From Pristionchus mayeri (lineage: Eukaryota > Nematoda > Chromadorea > Rhabditida > Neodiplogasteridae): 64,000 nucleotides of DNA. Location of the stretch: NCBI GenBank assembly GCA_036245805.1, contig BTRK01000002.1, positions 38,298,661 through 38,362,660 on the forward strand. The letters are read 5' to 3'. Both the position numbers and the translations under genes were made by a program. The notes beneath the pieces were generated by a model. The model had not been told where the DNA came from, ran no database searches, and worked only from the letters and a program-made list of their open reading frames with translations. Below, piece by piece: positions 45,854 to 57,009 of the stretch (the stretch's first letter is position 1; each line of letters begins with the position of its first letter).

Positions 45854-46565
45854 TCTGAAAAGAAAAAAATGAAGGTACCTTCATGTAGAACGCGTCTTGA
45901 AAATGAGCTTATTTGCGCGAATCAGTGTTATTGAGGCGGGTATGATAAGCAAAAAGGTAATTACATAATGATTGGAACAGACATGTAATCAGCCGGAAGA
46001 CGTCTCGAAATGAATGAAAGGCGAGGCGTGAGAGAGGACGATATTTGAGGGGGATTAAATGGATAGACGGCTTTCGAAGCAATGACCAGAGAAACCTTCT
46101 GTTTTCCTGGACTTGATTTCCTCCTTTTAAAATTGAATTCTGCTTCTTGTGTATAAATATTATTTAAAATATTGTTTATGATTTTTTAAATAGTTGAAGA
46201 TTCGTCGGGAACCCTACACAATGTGTCACAATTTCGCTCGCAAGGCTGTCTTGATGCTCTTTAGAATGGCTCTCTTGATGCATTTTTCTAAGAATGAAGT
46301 TGTAAGTTCGCAAAGAACCCATAGTTGACATTTTGATGTCAAAAGATCATTGTCGACAATTCTGTTCATTGTGTATTCTTCATTCCGAAACAACGGATGG
46401 TCTATGTATATTAAATATTATATACAAGTGCTATTTGATAATGATACAGCTTCGAGAATACACAAGAATCGAGTGTTTCTGAATTCCGTCAAAAAGGTAA
46501 TCAGCTCAATTATGTTTTGGCATGATGTTTGCACATCATACTCTTCTTCTTAGGGAGGTGCGTAC
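45854..46565. other. Receptor promoter region and spacer
   Basis: AT-rich, no exon supported. The 5' part should hold the receptor promoter. Confidence 0.35.
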
Positions 46566-46800
46566 CATTTGAATAAATACAAATAATATTTGGCGACAAC
46601 CGAAACTCGCTTCTTCATTTTTTCATGCTGTTCATCGATGTCATTCATCCAATCTTAAGATGTGCCCTCTTTGATTGCACGTCGCTTGTCTTTGAATACC
46701 ATCCTGGCAACATTTATGCAATTACCTTCCCTCGACTCCTACTTATTTGCATTACCCTCTTGATGAGTCCTTTCGCATGAGGGCAAAGTTTATATGTTTT
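46566..46800 (-). pseudogene. Broken third copy of the RING-family gene (last two exons)
   Basis: Two segments match the last two exons of the RING gene at 48694-51531. One reads KLCPHAKGLIKRVMQ (against KLRPYAKGIINSSIH). The other reads MVFKDKRRAIKEGTS, then DWMNDIDEQHEKMKKR (against MIFRDRRHALKEGKSE, DWMNDIDEQHVKMKKR). A GAA-to-TAA change makes an in-frame stop just before DWMND. The donor GTACGC is shared. No RING part remains. Confidence 0.7.
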
Positions 46801-47084
46801 TCGTACCATCACGCATTACCAATGAACATGATTATCGTACCGAAAAAAAAGAAAAGCTGCTCCGAACATTTCATAATTAATAATAGATAAGCGAGAATGG
46901 AATAATTGAATAATTTCTTTGAGTGATGTTTAGTCCTGCATTACCAATGATACTGAACAACGAGAATGAGATTAGCATTGCCCTATGATACGTTATTGAA
47001 GAACGGGTTGGGGAAGGGGTTGTTGAACTGGCTATAGTACTGAAGATGCCGGAAGGTGTTGGGAAATCGGTTGGAGTGCGAATT

Positions 47085-47513
47085 TTAGAATGGATTGGGG
47101 AAATTGTTGGGATATAGGTTGGAGAACAGGTTTGGGTACGCGTTGGTGAACGGGCTTGGACACGCGTTGTGGAAAGATCTGATGAAGTTGGGGAGTGGGT
47201 TGGGAAATGGGTACTGAGGGAAGAGATTCGGGGAAATTGGATTATTGAAGAGTGAGGGAGGTGGTGACCAATAGCCAGTTTGAGGGCACGCCTGTTGGTG
47301 GTTGGGCTGATGATGATGGTTGTTATGGCGGTTTTTGAGGGGACGACGGATAGCTCTACTCTCCGTGGCGAGCACCTGGTGATTGCGGGAGTTTCCAGGG
47401 ATCTGAGCGGAGCGAGTTCGCCCATTCGATTGACGATTTCGATTCATTCCGAAACTATGGCTGGTAGCCGAGCGTTGGATTGTGTTAGTTCCAGCTGATT
47501 GAGCACCAGGCAA
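47085..47513 (-). CDS. Low-complexity Asn/Pro/Phe-rich open frame
   Basis: An open frame of about 140 codons on the minus strand ends in PNLFSNLYPNNFPNPF with many FPNPL / PNLF words. The first half is Arg/Asn/His/Gln-rich. There is no clear ATG context, signal peptide or splice partner. The repeated TTGGG(G/A)A words suggest a degenerate minisatellite. It could be a silk- or cuticle-like low-complexity exon, but non-genic repeat is equally likely. Confidence 0.25.
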   Translation of the reverse strand: MPGAQSAGTNTIQRSATSHSFGMNRNRQSNGRTRSAQIPGNSRNHQVLATESRAIRRPLKNRHNNHHHQPNHQQACPQTGYWSPPPSLFNNPISPNLFPQYPFPNPLPNFIRSFHNACPSPFTNAYPNLFSNLYPNNFPNPF

Positions 47514-47759
47514 CGCGTTTGCCGATGTGCATTTGGCGATTGTGTGGCGTTACTAGTGAGTCGCAGCTGTTTGAGTTCCTGAAAATTCAACGATACGGAT
47601 TATTGCGATTGTTTTGAAAAAAATAAATAAATAAATTATAATATAGAATTACAATGAAGTAAAGGAAATCGTATGGGCACAAATGATGATGATAAGTAAT
47701 CAGAATGTATACAAATCGAGCAGTTTTTTTTCAGATTCTGAAAAAAACGTCAAAATCTA

Positions 47760-48683
47760 TTAGGTTGGTGCAAAAGTCTTGCGGTTTTTTTGATATTTTG
47801 CCTTGCATCTTTCTTTCAGGTTGACCGATGACCTTCCATATATCAATTGCTAATGAGGCCTTGCATAATCTTTCATATGCGCACCCTATCAGCACAGCCC
47901 AATCGGAGAGGCGAGAGTTAAATTTTTTTTAAAGTTAAATTTGCGAAAATTTATCCATCAATTTTTCTCAATATTTCTCAATATTCTGTTTCCTCTGAAG
48001 CATGAATGCTCAATTCCTGGTGGTTATATGAAGCTCCCATCTTTACCCTATACATACTTTTTCTCATGGATGATGGAAGTTACATCCTTTTGAGAAATGA
48101 TTTGATCTGTAAATGACTACATATTGCATATTTTATGTTGATTTCGCATATTTTTGAAAAATTAAAAATCCAAATTTTCTGAAACGAGAAAGATGAAGGC
48201 GCCAATATTTTTTCTGAGAATAAAGCCTCTTGGTGGGTGAATATAGCGCACTCATAGTGAAGCCTGTATGCTTGGTCTTCGATGTAAAAAATCCGAAAAA
48301 GTTTCATGTTGCCATGGTCGACAGTATATTTTCAATAGCATATAATTGGGTCCTAACTTAATCGAGACTCAGTTGAAATATATTTTCTGAAAGGGTATAC
48401 GTGATACTTCGCAGATATCAGTATGGGCAGTTTTCGTGAATTTTGCTAACAAATATCCAGTAAAACACATTTAATGCAAAATTTTGAGCATCAATTGCAA
48501 TTATTGTTTATCATAATTTATTGCGTTGATTGCGATATCGGATTGATTGAAATGTGTGTATGTAAAGTACAAGCATACCTCTAAACACTGCTATGTTTGT
48601 TATTCATTGTGATTTAGGACGAGCGAATTATGATAGTTCAAAGTACGGACACAAAAAACCGCAAGACTTTCGCACCAACCTGA
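47760..48683. mobile_element. Defective mariner element, ~925 bp
   Basis: The terminal inverted repeats are TTAGGTTGGTGCAAAAGTCT at the left and AGACTTTCGCACCAACCTGA at the right, extending another ten bases (TGCGGTTTTTT / AAAAAACCGCA). These are classic mariner ends at a TA. The interior has no transposase-like frame. It inserted 10 bases beyond the stop codon of the adjacent RING gene and 3' of it. Confidence 0.85.
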
Positions 48684-48693
48684 TAGATTATCT

Positions 48694-51531
48694 CTAAATT
48701 TTTGGCATGATATCTGCACAAAGTATACATTTTCCCAACGAGGTAAAAAAGCGTACCATTTGCTCGAACAAATACAAATAATAATTTACGGCAACCGAAA
48801 ACCGTTTCTTCATTTTAACGTGCTGTTCATCGATGTCATTCATCCAATCTTCAGATTTGCCCTCTTTGAGTGCATGTCGCCTGTCTCTGAATATCATCCA
48901 CACGACATTTCTGCAAAATGTCGGGACTGTCATATCCTTTGAACTTTATCTATAGGTTTCACTCACTCTCTACACCGGTCTAGTGGTAATATAGCATTGT
49001 GAATGAAAATACGAAGACTCGTTTATCGATTTCTAATTAGAGCCTTACATGCATTCATGTATGGAACTGTTGATGATTCCTTTGGCATATGGACGTAATT
49101 TAGCTGTTTTTGCCTTCATCATTTCCTGAATTGTCAGCTCACATTTAATCATTTAAAAACATTACAAACATATTTAATTTCGAATTGATACGTGCCGATG
49201 AGATCCTGGTTTTCATCATTAACAGTTCTCGTAACGACTTGGCGGCACATACAGCAATGATGAGTCTAGATCAACGATTACAGAAATTTTAAAGAACTAA
49301 CACTATATTTTGATAGAACTTTAAATGTGACGGATAGTGAAACCGACCCCATCGTTTGATTCGATCCAGTGCAACACACATGTCTGATGAAATTTGTGAT
49401 TACATGGAATATTAGTAGCTGATCGCAGAAAAGAGGCAATATTGTGCGATATTTTCCGAAATCTTTAAAACCCACTTTTCTAAACAATTTCTGTCTACCC
49501 TGAATATTATTTTTTATTGGCTACCGGATTTCATAAAATGCGAGTTACAGTCGCAATCATAAGTCACCGGGCACTTTTGGAATGGGTTTGAATTTTTTAA
49601 CCAGGAAAATTTCAATTCTGCAACTAGGATGATATGCACCAAATTCATCGGAGATTTTTCTTTTTGATATTGGGGTATGACGCAATCGCACAGTCGTTGC
49701 GTAGTGATGACGCAATCAAAATTCACTTTTTCAAAACGGCATTACATGGATTTTTTTTTTTCTTACATGGATTTTTTCCAGCTCGCCAAACTTTCTGAGG
49801 TTGGAGTCATGCCCGAGGCCTACCAAGAAAAAAAATTTAGGTTGCTGCGCGACCGCACATTTGCTGCAGCCTTGCTGCAATATCGAGGTCGAAAATTTAG
49901 ATCTCGGCTCCTAGTCAAGCTAGAGACTGGTTCAAGGCATCAAAATGATCGCCATCATGAGTCCAGATGATCCCGAGAATATGAAAACAATATATCGAAA
50001 TTTGCCCTCAGGGCACGAAAAAATCACTTTTTTGGATGACAAATTTTTGGACATTCATAACTACGGGGAACTTCATAACTATCATTCCTGCCCGCGACCT
50101 TCATAACTATCATTCCTGCCCGCGGCGTGCGTTTATGCGAGGGATACTAGGGTCGGGAAATACCATATTTACGCACTCTCGTCGTCTGCACTCTCTCGCC
50201 CATAGGGGTAAACAATGTGTTTCCCAGCCCTAGTATACCTCGGAAAAACGTACGCCGCGGGCAGGAAAATAATCCAATCGCTCTAAAAAATTGGGAATCA
50301 GATCTTCAATACATTTTGAACATTTCTATGCAAAAATCAGATTTTTACCTACATTTCCCCCGTAGTTATGAATGTCCAAAAATTTGTCATCCAAAAAAGT
50401 GATTTTTTCGTGCCCTGAGGGTAAATTTCGATATATTGTTTTCATATTCTCGGGATCATCTGGACTCATGATGGCGATAATTTTGATGCCTTGAACCAGT
50501 CTCTAGCTTGACTAGGAGCCGAGATCTAAATTTCAACCTCGATTTTGCAGCAAGGCTTCAGCAAAGGTGCGGTCGCGCAGCAACTTCACAATTTTTTTTC
50601 TTGGTAGGCCTCGGACATGACTCCAACACCAGAAAGTTTGGCGAGCTGGAAAAAATCCATGTAAGAATAATGCCGTTTTGAAAAAGTGAATTTTGATTGC
50701 GTCATCACTACGCAACGACTGTGCGCTTGCGTCATACTCCAATATCAAAAAGAAAAATCTCCGATGAATTTGGTGCATATCATTGCAGAATTGAAATTTT
50801 CCTGGTTAAAAAATTCAAACCCATTCCAAAAGTGCCCGGTGACTTATGATCGCGACTGTACCTTTATGGAGAGAGAGTCGAGACATATTGCGCAAGTCGC
50901 ATTAGTATTGCTTTCATCCCTGTGGGAAGTGTTTGAATGGCGATTATTCGTTGTAGATTCTACGGCATTATTTGTCTGAAATCGATGCCTGATAATCATG
51001 AACCTCAGAGAAAGAGCGAAAGAACATCATGGTGAAATGGGGAGAGGGTGAAAATCATTTTGAGTAATTCACCGTTTGATCCACCACTTGCATTCCACCT
51101 GCTACAATATTTCTGTCAGGTGATCCGGAAGAATCTGTAAATTATGTGAGTAATTCAATAATACATGTGGATATTCGAGAGAATAATGACGAAAATATAG
51201 TCGTGTACTACCATCACCCATTTGGTTATGCATGGGAGTGTGTGACTCCTTGCGAGCAGCATTAATACGATTCTGAAAAAAATGTATTTTCAATGAAATA
51301 GTTCAGAATGCTCAATCAAAATTAACAACACACTTCTATGTTTGTTTGCTTCACTTGTAACGCGGCAAGTATTCGAAGTCGACTCCATAACTTCTCTTGT
51401 TCTTCAACAATATCTCGCAAGTACTCTTTAGTTACGTCATTTTGGGGACGCGATTCTTGAAATTTCACGGAAACTTCATAAATCCATTTTCTGAAAATGC
51501 GGAGTTTATGATCGCTGCCGTCGATGGTCAT
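48694..51531 (-). CDS. Coiled-coil RING-finger protein (possible E3 ligase)
   Basis: Minus-strand exons: 51531-51355, 51272-51212, 51134-51073, 50975-50862, 49418-49348, 49265-49170, 49125-49049, 48910-48694. The N-terminal exon is charged and helical (KEYLRDIVEEQEKLWSRLR), likely coiled coil. The RING is split over three exons: TCAICLDSLS (first Cys pair), IPCNHKFHQTCVLHWIE (Cys-His-His-Cys core) and HCCMCRQVV (last pair). The C-terminal part has DWMNDIDEQHVKMKKR. RING proteins usually pass ubiquitin from an E2 to a substrate. The exon at 49418 starts one base short for the phase left at 50862, so either a G was lost after the acceptor or it was lost in assembly. The intron between them is filled by a foldback element. 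It could be a recent pseudogene. Confidence 0.65.
49546..50860. mobile_element. Large foldback element inside the RING gene, ~1.3 kb
   Basis: Left arm about 49546-50068 and right arm about 50356-50860 are inverted copies, over 500 bases each and roughly 90% similar by eye. The ends read TACAGTCGC and GCGACTGTA. The 290-base centre is itself palindromic: CCTGCCCGCGGCGT against ACGCCGCGGGCAGG. No transposase. It fits a TA-targeting foldback or Tc1-like non-autonomous element. Its right end abuts the exon ending at 50862, so the element's own TACAG completes the splice donor GTACAG. Confidence 0.9.
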
Positions 51532-51906
51532 TGACTAGAGCCCGTAGTTTGGGTAATCGTATCGCCATTCTACACACTATTTTGAATGGCGATACCATTA
51601 CGGTTGAACGATTAAAGTGTACACATTATGAAAATAATGCGGTTTCGGTTCCTAAACTAGTGGACATCATAATCAATTTCAATTACGTAAACAAAAACGG
51701 AAACTTACGACGTAATTTCCATCAGAGTTCTAATGAAAAACCGACGACCGGGAAGATCTTCAAGATTTCGTACGACAATGTATTCAGTAGGCTGAATTGA
51801 TTTATTTCGATTGTACGAGAACTAAATTAAAGTAAATTCGGTTTCTATTCCTAAATATACAAACGTAATTTTCTATCATTCTGAGATTATGATCTTCTGA
51901 TTATGT

Positions 51907-53922
51907 TTACAAGAGCCATTTTAGTTGTTTCGCAATGTAATCATTTCCCAGAAGACGAACTTGTGCTCCTGGTCCAAATCCAACGACCTTCATCAAAAGC
52001 TCTCGACCCCGCTCGTCAAAAACGTTTTTCTCGAACACGAATTTATCGTTGCACGTCGGGCATTGAAACTGAAATGAAGTTCTTTGATAATTGGCAAAAT
52101 TATTCGATTGGGACCAAATCACCATGTTTCCTTCGATGTTGTTAGATTCGCATACTTCCAGCAAACATGTTCGATGAAAAAAATCTCCACATCCGAGTGT
52201 TAACATGCGCTGCAATGGAAACTATCTTCTTCAAAAGAAGATGTAGGATTGAAACTTGGGCCTGACCGGTATGTGGTGTGTGTATATAACGCGTCTTCTG
52301 AGAGAATGCATAAAAACGGATACCCGGCGGAACCAGGAGCCCCAACTTTCAGCAGCATCCACGAGATAATTATGCCAGAGTATATTGGGTATGAGAAAAC
52401 TATCTACGTTGGCCGTTTTTTTCAGAACCGGCTTTTAGGCATTTTCCGGTTCGCACCCGGCTCTACCGTATTTCAGCTCCCAGATAAGCTAGGATGGTGG
52501 CATTGGGCTCAAAATGTCGGGAAAATTATTTCCAACAACTTTTATGTTGACAAAAAAGTTCGTCGACGTCAACTTCATATTGAAATTTTCGAAAAACTGA
52601 AACCAAAAACATAAAATAAATTCTACCGGCTCGGGGACCCCACACTTTCAAGTATGCGGTGCTTATATTCGAATTCTCCATACCCGATTCTATCAGGAAA
52701 AAAATTACAAAATGCATGACTATCATATCTTGACAAAAATATTCCTTCTAGCGTAAAATGCGTTTATTTATAGTTACTAATAAATATAAATAACTAGACG
52801 GCTTTAATTTTCTATAGAGAACATAGTTTTGTCCAAAGCCTGAAACCAAAACCGGAAAGTTTGTGATTTTTCGAAGTGTAATTTCAGCTGCAATTGAATC
52901 TACGCTGAAATTTAATGTCATAATCCTTTCTTGTAGCAGAAAATGTGTTTATTTATAATTATTATCAAATATAAATAACTAGATGGCTTGATTTTCCATA
53001 CATTTACTAGTCTGGTCGAAAGCCGGAAACCAAAGCCGGAAAGTTTGTAATTTCCGGCTCTGTGACCGAAATCATATTTTTTTCGAAGAAATCATGCCTC
53101 TGCATTACCATCTCATTGTTTTATATGATTTGGTTGCAAAAGATACATGAAAATCATGAAAATATAAATTCATGAAAATCGAGACATTTTTTTCGAAATT
53201 TTTTCGATTTTTTTTAAAGTGGCAAAATGCTTTCCATTCGAGTTATTTAAAGTTATGTTACTTATTTATGATGTTTTCGCCCACATAGTCATGTTTTGGA
53301 GCTTTTATCCGATGATTTTCAGAAAAGTGATTTTGAAATTGAGCGAGTTGGACGCTATTTTCGCCTTGGATAGACCACTTGTCACCCCTAAGGAGCTCGG
53401 CTATATTTTTTTCCTGATAGAATCGGGTATGGAGAATTCGAATATGAGCACCGCATACTTGAAAGGGTGGGGTCCCCGAGCCGGTAGAATTTATTTTATG
53501 TTTTTGGTTTCAGTTTTTCGAAAATTTCAATATGAAGTTGACGTCGACGAACTTTTTTGTCAACATAAAAGTTGTTGGAAATAATTTTCCCGACATTTTG
53601 AGCCCAATGTCACCATCCTAGCTCATCTGGGAGCTGAAATACGGTAGAGCCGGGTGCGAACCGGAAAATGCCTAAAAGCCGGTTCTGAAAAAAACGGCCA
53701 ACTTAGACAGTTTTCTCATACCCAATATACTCTGGCATAATTATCTCGTGGATACTGCTGAAGGTTGGGGCTCCTGGTTCCGCAAGGTCCTGCAATCTCT
53801 CAGAAGACGCGTGATATGCGTACCAATCTGACCTTTGTCACTAAGTCCTCGTTGCATAATTGACATTTAAGCGATTCTTGATGCCGATTGGAATAATTCC
53901 CGAGTCCCAATGAGCTTGCCAT
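51907..53922 (-). CDS. Small RING-finger protein, 130 aa
   Basis: Two minus-strand exons, 53922-53833 and 52209-51907, in phase 0. The N-terminus is MASSLGLGNYSNRHQ, followed by LKCQLCNEDLV, the first Cys pair. Exon 2 opens with LTLGCGDFFHRTCLLEVC, the central Cys-His-Cys part. FQCPTCNDKFVFEKN then gives the last pair about 40 residues later. The tail is LKWLL. It probably acts as a RING ubiquitin ligase module. An AATAAA-type signal lies near 51801 on this strand. The long intron contains a 1.5-kb foldback element. The gene lies directly upstream of the coiled-coil RING gene on the same strand, and both belong to a local RING cluster. Confidence 0.7.
52289..53812. mobile_element. Second large foldback element, in the intron of the small RING gene
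   Basis: Left arm 52289-52703 and right arm 53407-53812 are inverted copies of about 410 bases with few mismatches. They begin ACGCGTCTTCTGAGAG and end CTCTCAGAAGACGCGT. The ~700-base centre contains a direct repeat of about 185-base period (TTTATTTATA..ACTAGA.GGCTT.ATTTTC). No coding capacity that I credit; open frames in the two arms are mirror copies. Not related to the 49546 element. Confidence 0.88.
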
Positions 53923-54301
53923 TTTTTATAAATGATTAATCATTAATATATTTTAAAAAAACATGTTAGGTGAAAGTCATCAGATAAGTTTGGGTATATT
54001 CAAATTTCCTACAAATACAGTAAACAAGGCGTATCCGCAACGCGTCCGCGCGGTTTTGAGGTATCACAAAAGAGTGTCACTAAACGTAAAATAAAATAGG
54101 GTCCCGGTTGAATCTTTCGAAGCTGAGATGATAGTAGAGATTCGTTCTCTCGAAATGGATGATCTATCGCCGGTCCCAGTCTTTTCCCGCGGATATTACG
54201 CATTTGAATTTCCACAGTTTTATAAATAGAAATACATCGCGGGCAAGATATACGCAGTTTTCTCGCACCTCATAAGTTTGCGAACCTTTCCCGCTGATTT
54301 G
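53923..54301. other. Upstream region of the RING cluster
   Basis: Contains the promoter of the small RING gene (minus strand). No exon supported. Confidence 0.35.
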
Positions 54302-54598
54302 TTAACAGATCATCCGAATTCGTATAATGTCCTGTCTAAGATCTTCTCTCCTCAGGGCTCCTCCGCAAAAATGGAGAACACTTTCAGGCTTCCCATACGA
54401 TACCCTAGTTAGACGCTTTGAACATTTTCGGAATTGCGATGGATACAAGACGACCTTTCCTTGTAAGCTCTTCTGCTGCAGCCACAGAGAACAAGCCTCA
54501 TCTGGGCTCACACCAGTCGTTGAGTTAATGGTGAGACGTGCATTTGGCAGGATAACGGAAACAATCGTTTGTAATGATTTTCTTTTGTTATTGAACAA
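54302..54598 (-). pseudogene. Possible LTR-retrotransposon integrase fragment
   Basis: A 98-codon minus-strand frame contains TINSTTGVSPDEA, which resembles the (N/H)S(S/T)TG.SP.E motif near the end of retrotransposon integrase domains. Nothing else of a retroelement is recognisable nearby, so this is tentative. Confidence 0.25.
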
Positions 54599-54659
54599 AC
54601 TGCAATATCACCTACCAAAACTCATTTTACCTTAATTCTCACCAGTACGAGTCTCTCCA

Positions 54660-55510
54660 GTAAAACGCGATGATCGGATCGGTGTGGGCGGACTCAGGGG
54701 CGGAGCAAATGCTATCCATCCCTCTCTCTGCCTCCCTCTCCCTCTCCTCATTTGGATCAGATCATGGTTATCCACCATTACCTCTTGATCATACCTTCAC
54801 TGTAGAGTGTGCAATTTAGTTCATAATTTGAACGCGCTTTTGGTCAATTGAGTGGCGAGAAAGTGACATTCATGATAGTTGTCCCGCTCTACTCATTTCA
54901 TTGTATTCCACCGTTCCCTCCTCTCTCGAGTTCGAGAAACGATACCACGATCTCTTTATTCAACACACTCTCTCACCACTCGACCGGTCGAGAGTGTGTG
55001 GGAAATGAAGAGACGAAGGCCCGTTTATCGAAATCTACTCCTCTCCCATTTCTTTACTGTATGGCGATCGGTAATAATGTTGCAGTTTCTCCGATCTAGA
55101 CTCGGAGGCTACAATAATTCTACAAACGATGCTGAGAAGAACTCGCGAAATATAAACTACTAGCAAATGTGAGTAAATCATCTGTCATATCCATCCGTAT
55201 TCGCCTATCCAATAGGCCAGTGGAGGGAGTGCTAGAAAGACAGGGAGGGAGGGACAGGGTATAAAGATGGACGAGAGGGAAGAGACATGTGAAAGAGAAG
55301 ACTCTTCACATTTACGCGGTCGTAATCTCATCAGCCTCCTTTTGACCAGGTTATAGGCAATACATTTTGTACAGGCATGGTGCGAGCGTGGCAATAAACA
55401 TTATTCCCCACACTTTCGGCCTGCACCTTAATCTGATGTCCCTCCTCCCTTAATCCCTTGGTTGACCTCTCTGATAAGACTGACAGTGATGGAGAAAAGT
55501 GAATCGACCG
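54660..55510 (+). repeat. Segmental repeat unit, copy 1
   Basis: A block beginning around GGTGGGCGGACTCAGGGGC, with GCAGTTTCTCCGATCTAGA and GGAGGC about 440 bases in, AAATGTGAGTAA after it, and a CCTTAATC...GACAGTGATGG end. The same landmarks recur in the same order at 57840-58680 and, more weakly, 59430-60250. A partial copy of the end lies at 57520-57700. Confidence 0.75.
54936..55018. repeat. Dispersed hairpin repeat, variant B
   Basis: CGATACCACGATCTCTT left, GAAGAGACGAAGG right, inner CACTCTCTCACC / GAGAGTGTG around CGACCGGTCG. Confidence 0.8.
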
Positions 55511-55999
55511 GCATAGAGAGAAGAGGGAAGTGGTAGATTTAAAAAAATCAGCTTTGTATTTAGTACTTCTTTAGCGTAGAATTGAATTCCGGACACTTAT
55601 CCCGATCTTCATGAAATTACCTTGCACAACTAATTCGAATGTGCTGATTCCAAATCCGACGTGAAATTCACCCAAATAGGTCGTTGATATGTGTATAAAC
55701 GAGTTGTCTGATCACTCTGCTCCACTGTCCTATTGTGAAGGTTCCAAAGCTACCGAAATCAATTTTGACCGTCGGATTTGGTTAAGAATTCGAACTGTTG
55801 GAGCGATATACCGAACATTGGGCGTCTTTTGTATGTATAGTGAACAAGTAAAATACGTTAAAATCAGAGTTCTGATTGCAGGATCTGATAGAGCATGTCC
55901 ACCATAAGCACATCAAGGAGGAGGACGATCGCCGGTGCAAGTGGATGGGCTGTGAGGCGGCATTCAGGTATCGAGTGGATGGGGATACTGTGATAAGAC

Positions 56000-56492
56000 A
56001 TTCGGCCTGTTTAATCTGTCAGAAATGTGCGAGAAAAGTTGCGCAAAAAGTTCACGAACTTCTGAGGTGCGTAAAAACTGTTTCTCTCAAAAAACCGCGC
56101 TCTCTCGCTCTTTCTCTAACCACCTCGCTGAAAAGTTCACGAACTTTTCAACGAGCTCGATGAAAAGTTCGTGAACTTTTCAGCAAGGTGGTTAGAGAAA
56201 GAGCGAGAGAGCGTGCGATCGGAGAGAGGGAAAAGGAAGCTGAGGTTGTTTACTTCCTTTTCCCTCTCTCCGATCGCACGCTCTCTCTTCTTTCTCTGAC
56301 TTTTCTCGCAGATTTTCATCCACCTTTTTTATCGAGCTCGTTGAAAAGTTCGTGAACTTTTCAGCGAGGTGGTTAGAGAAACAGCGAGAGAGCGCGGTTT
56401 TTTGAGAGAAACAGTCTTTACGCACCTCAGAAGTTCGCGAACTTTTTGCGCAACTTTTCTCGCACATTTCTGACAGATTAAACAGGCCGAAT
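56000..56492. mobile_element. ~490-bp near-perfect palindrome
   Basis: The ends are ATTCGGCCTGTTTAATCTGT and ACAGATTAAACAGGCCGAAT. The two halves are inverted copies around about 56250, differing by a few bases and a short insertion. Each half holds further hairpins: GAAAAGTTC.TGAACTTTTC at about 56130-56180 and CTCTCTCCGATCGCACG / CGTGCGATCGGAGAGAG at the centre. The central CTCTCTC words resemble the dispersed hairpin family. Non-coding, inside intron 1 of the zinc-finger relic. Confidence 0.9.
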
Positions 56493-57009
56493 ACTTATTA
56501 TCCTCATGATTATTCTTATTCGTGTTCCTTATTCACCAATACATTCGAGAGTTTCGTGATTAGGAAGTTAATTATTTGGTATTTGTATTTTTTATGGACC
56601 CCGATTCGAATAAAGAGTGGGCGAACGAGTGAAGCAACAGGATAGATATTCGATATATCTCATACCTTTGCAGGCCGAGAAACGAACTCGTCGGCAAGTC
56701 CCACTTCCGATAAGCCCCAATTGTGCTCGGTTAGTAGAAATTCACAAGTTATAAGCCCAATATATGCAAATTTCGATAAACGTAGCTGACTTTCTCATTT
56801 TTGGATCATATTATTAGATCTAGAACTAGCACATGACTTGTTCCCATCCACACTCCCCTCTCCTCCTCCGTTCTCCTCTCCCCTTCTCTCATCTCCACTA
56901 AAAATATCTTAGTTTTCAGTTCCACGGGTGCATGAAGGCATTCGCCAAGGAGGAGCAGCTGAAGCATCACGTGCTCTTTCATCAGGGGTGAGATTTCGTA
57001 ATTCGGGTC

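Noticed and set aside
49677..49970. Plus-strand 97-codon frame in the foldback left arm
   Set aside because: A near copy exists inverted in the right arm with different stops, so the frame is not maintained as protein.
52249..53584. Two 121-codon frames sharing an identical C-terminus
   Set aside because: They are readings of the inverted arms of the foldback element (one even recurs antisense), not two genes.
54327..54635. Plus-strand 102-codon frame
   Set aside because: It overlaps the minus-strand frame with the integrase-like motif and has no recognisable content or splice signals.
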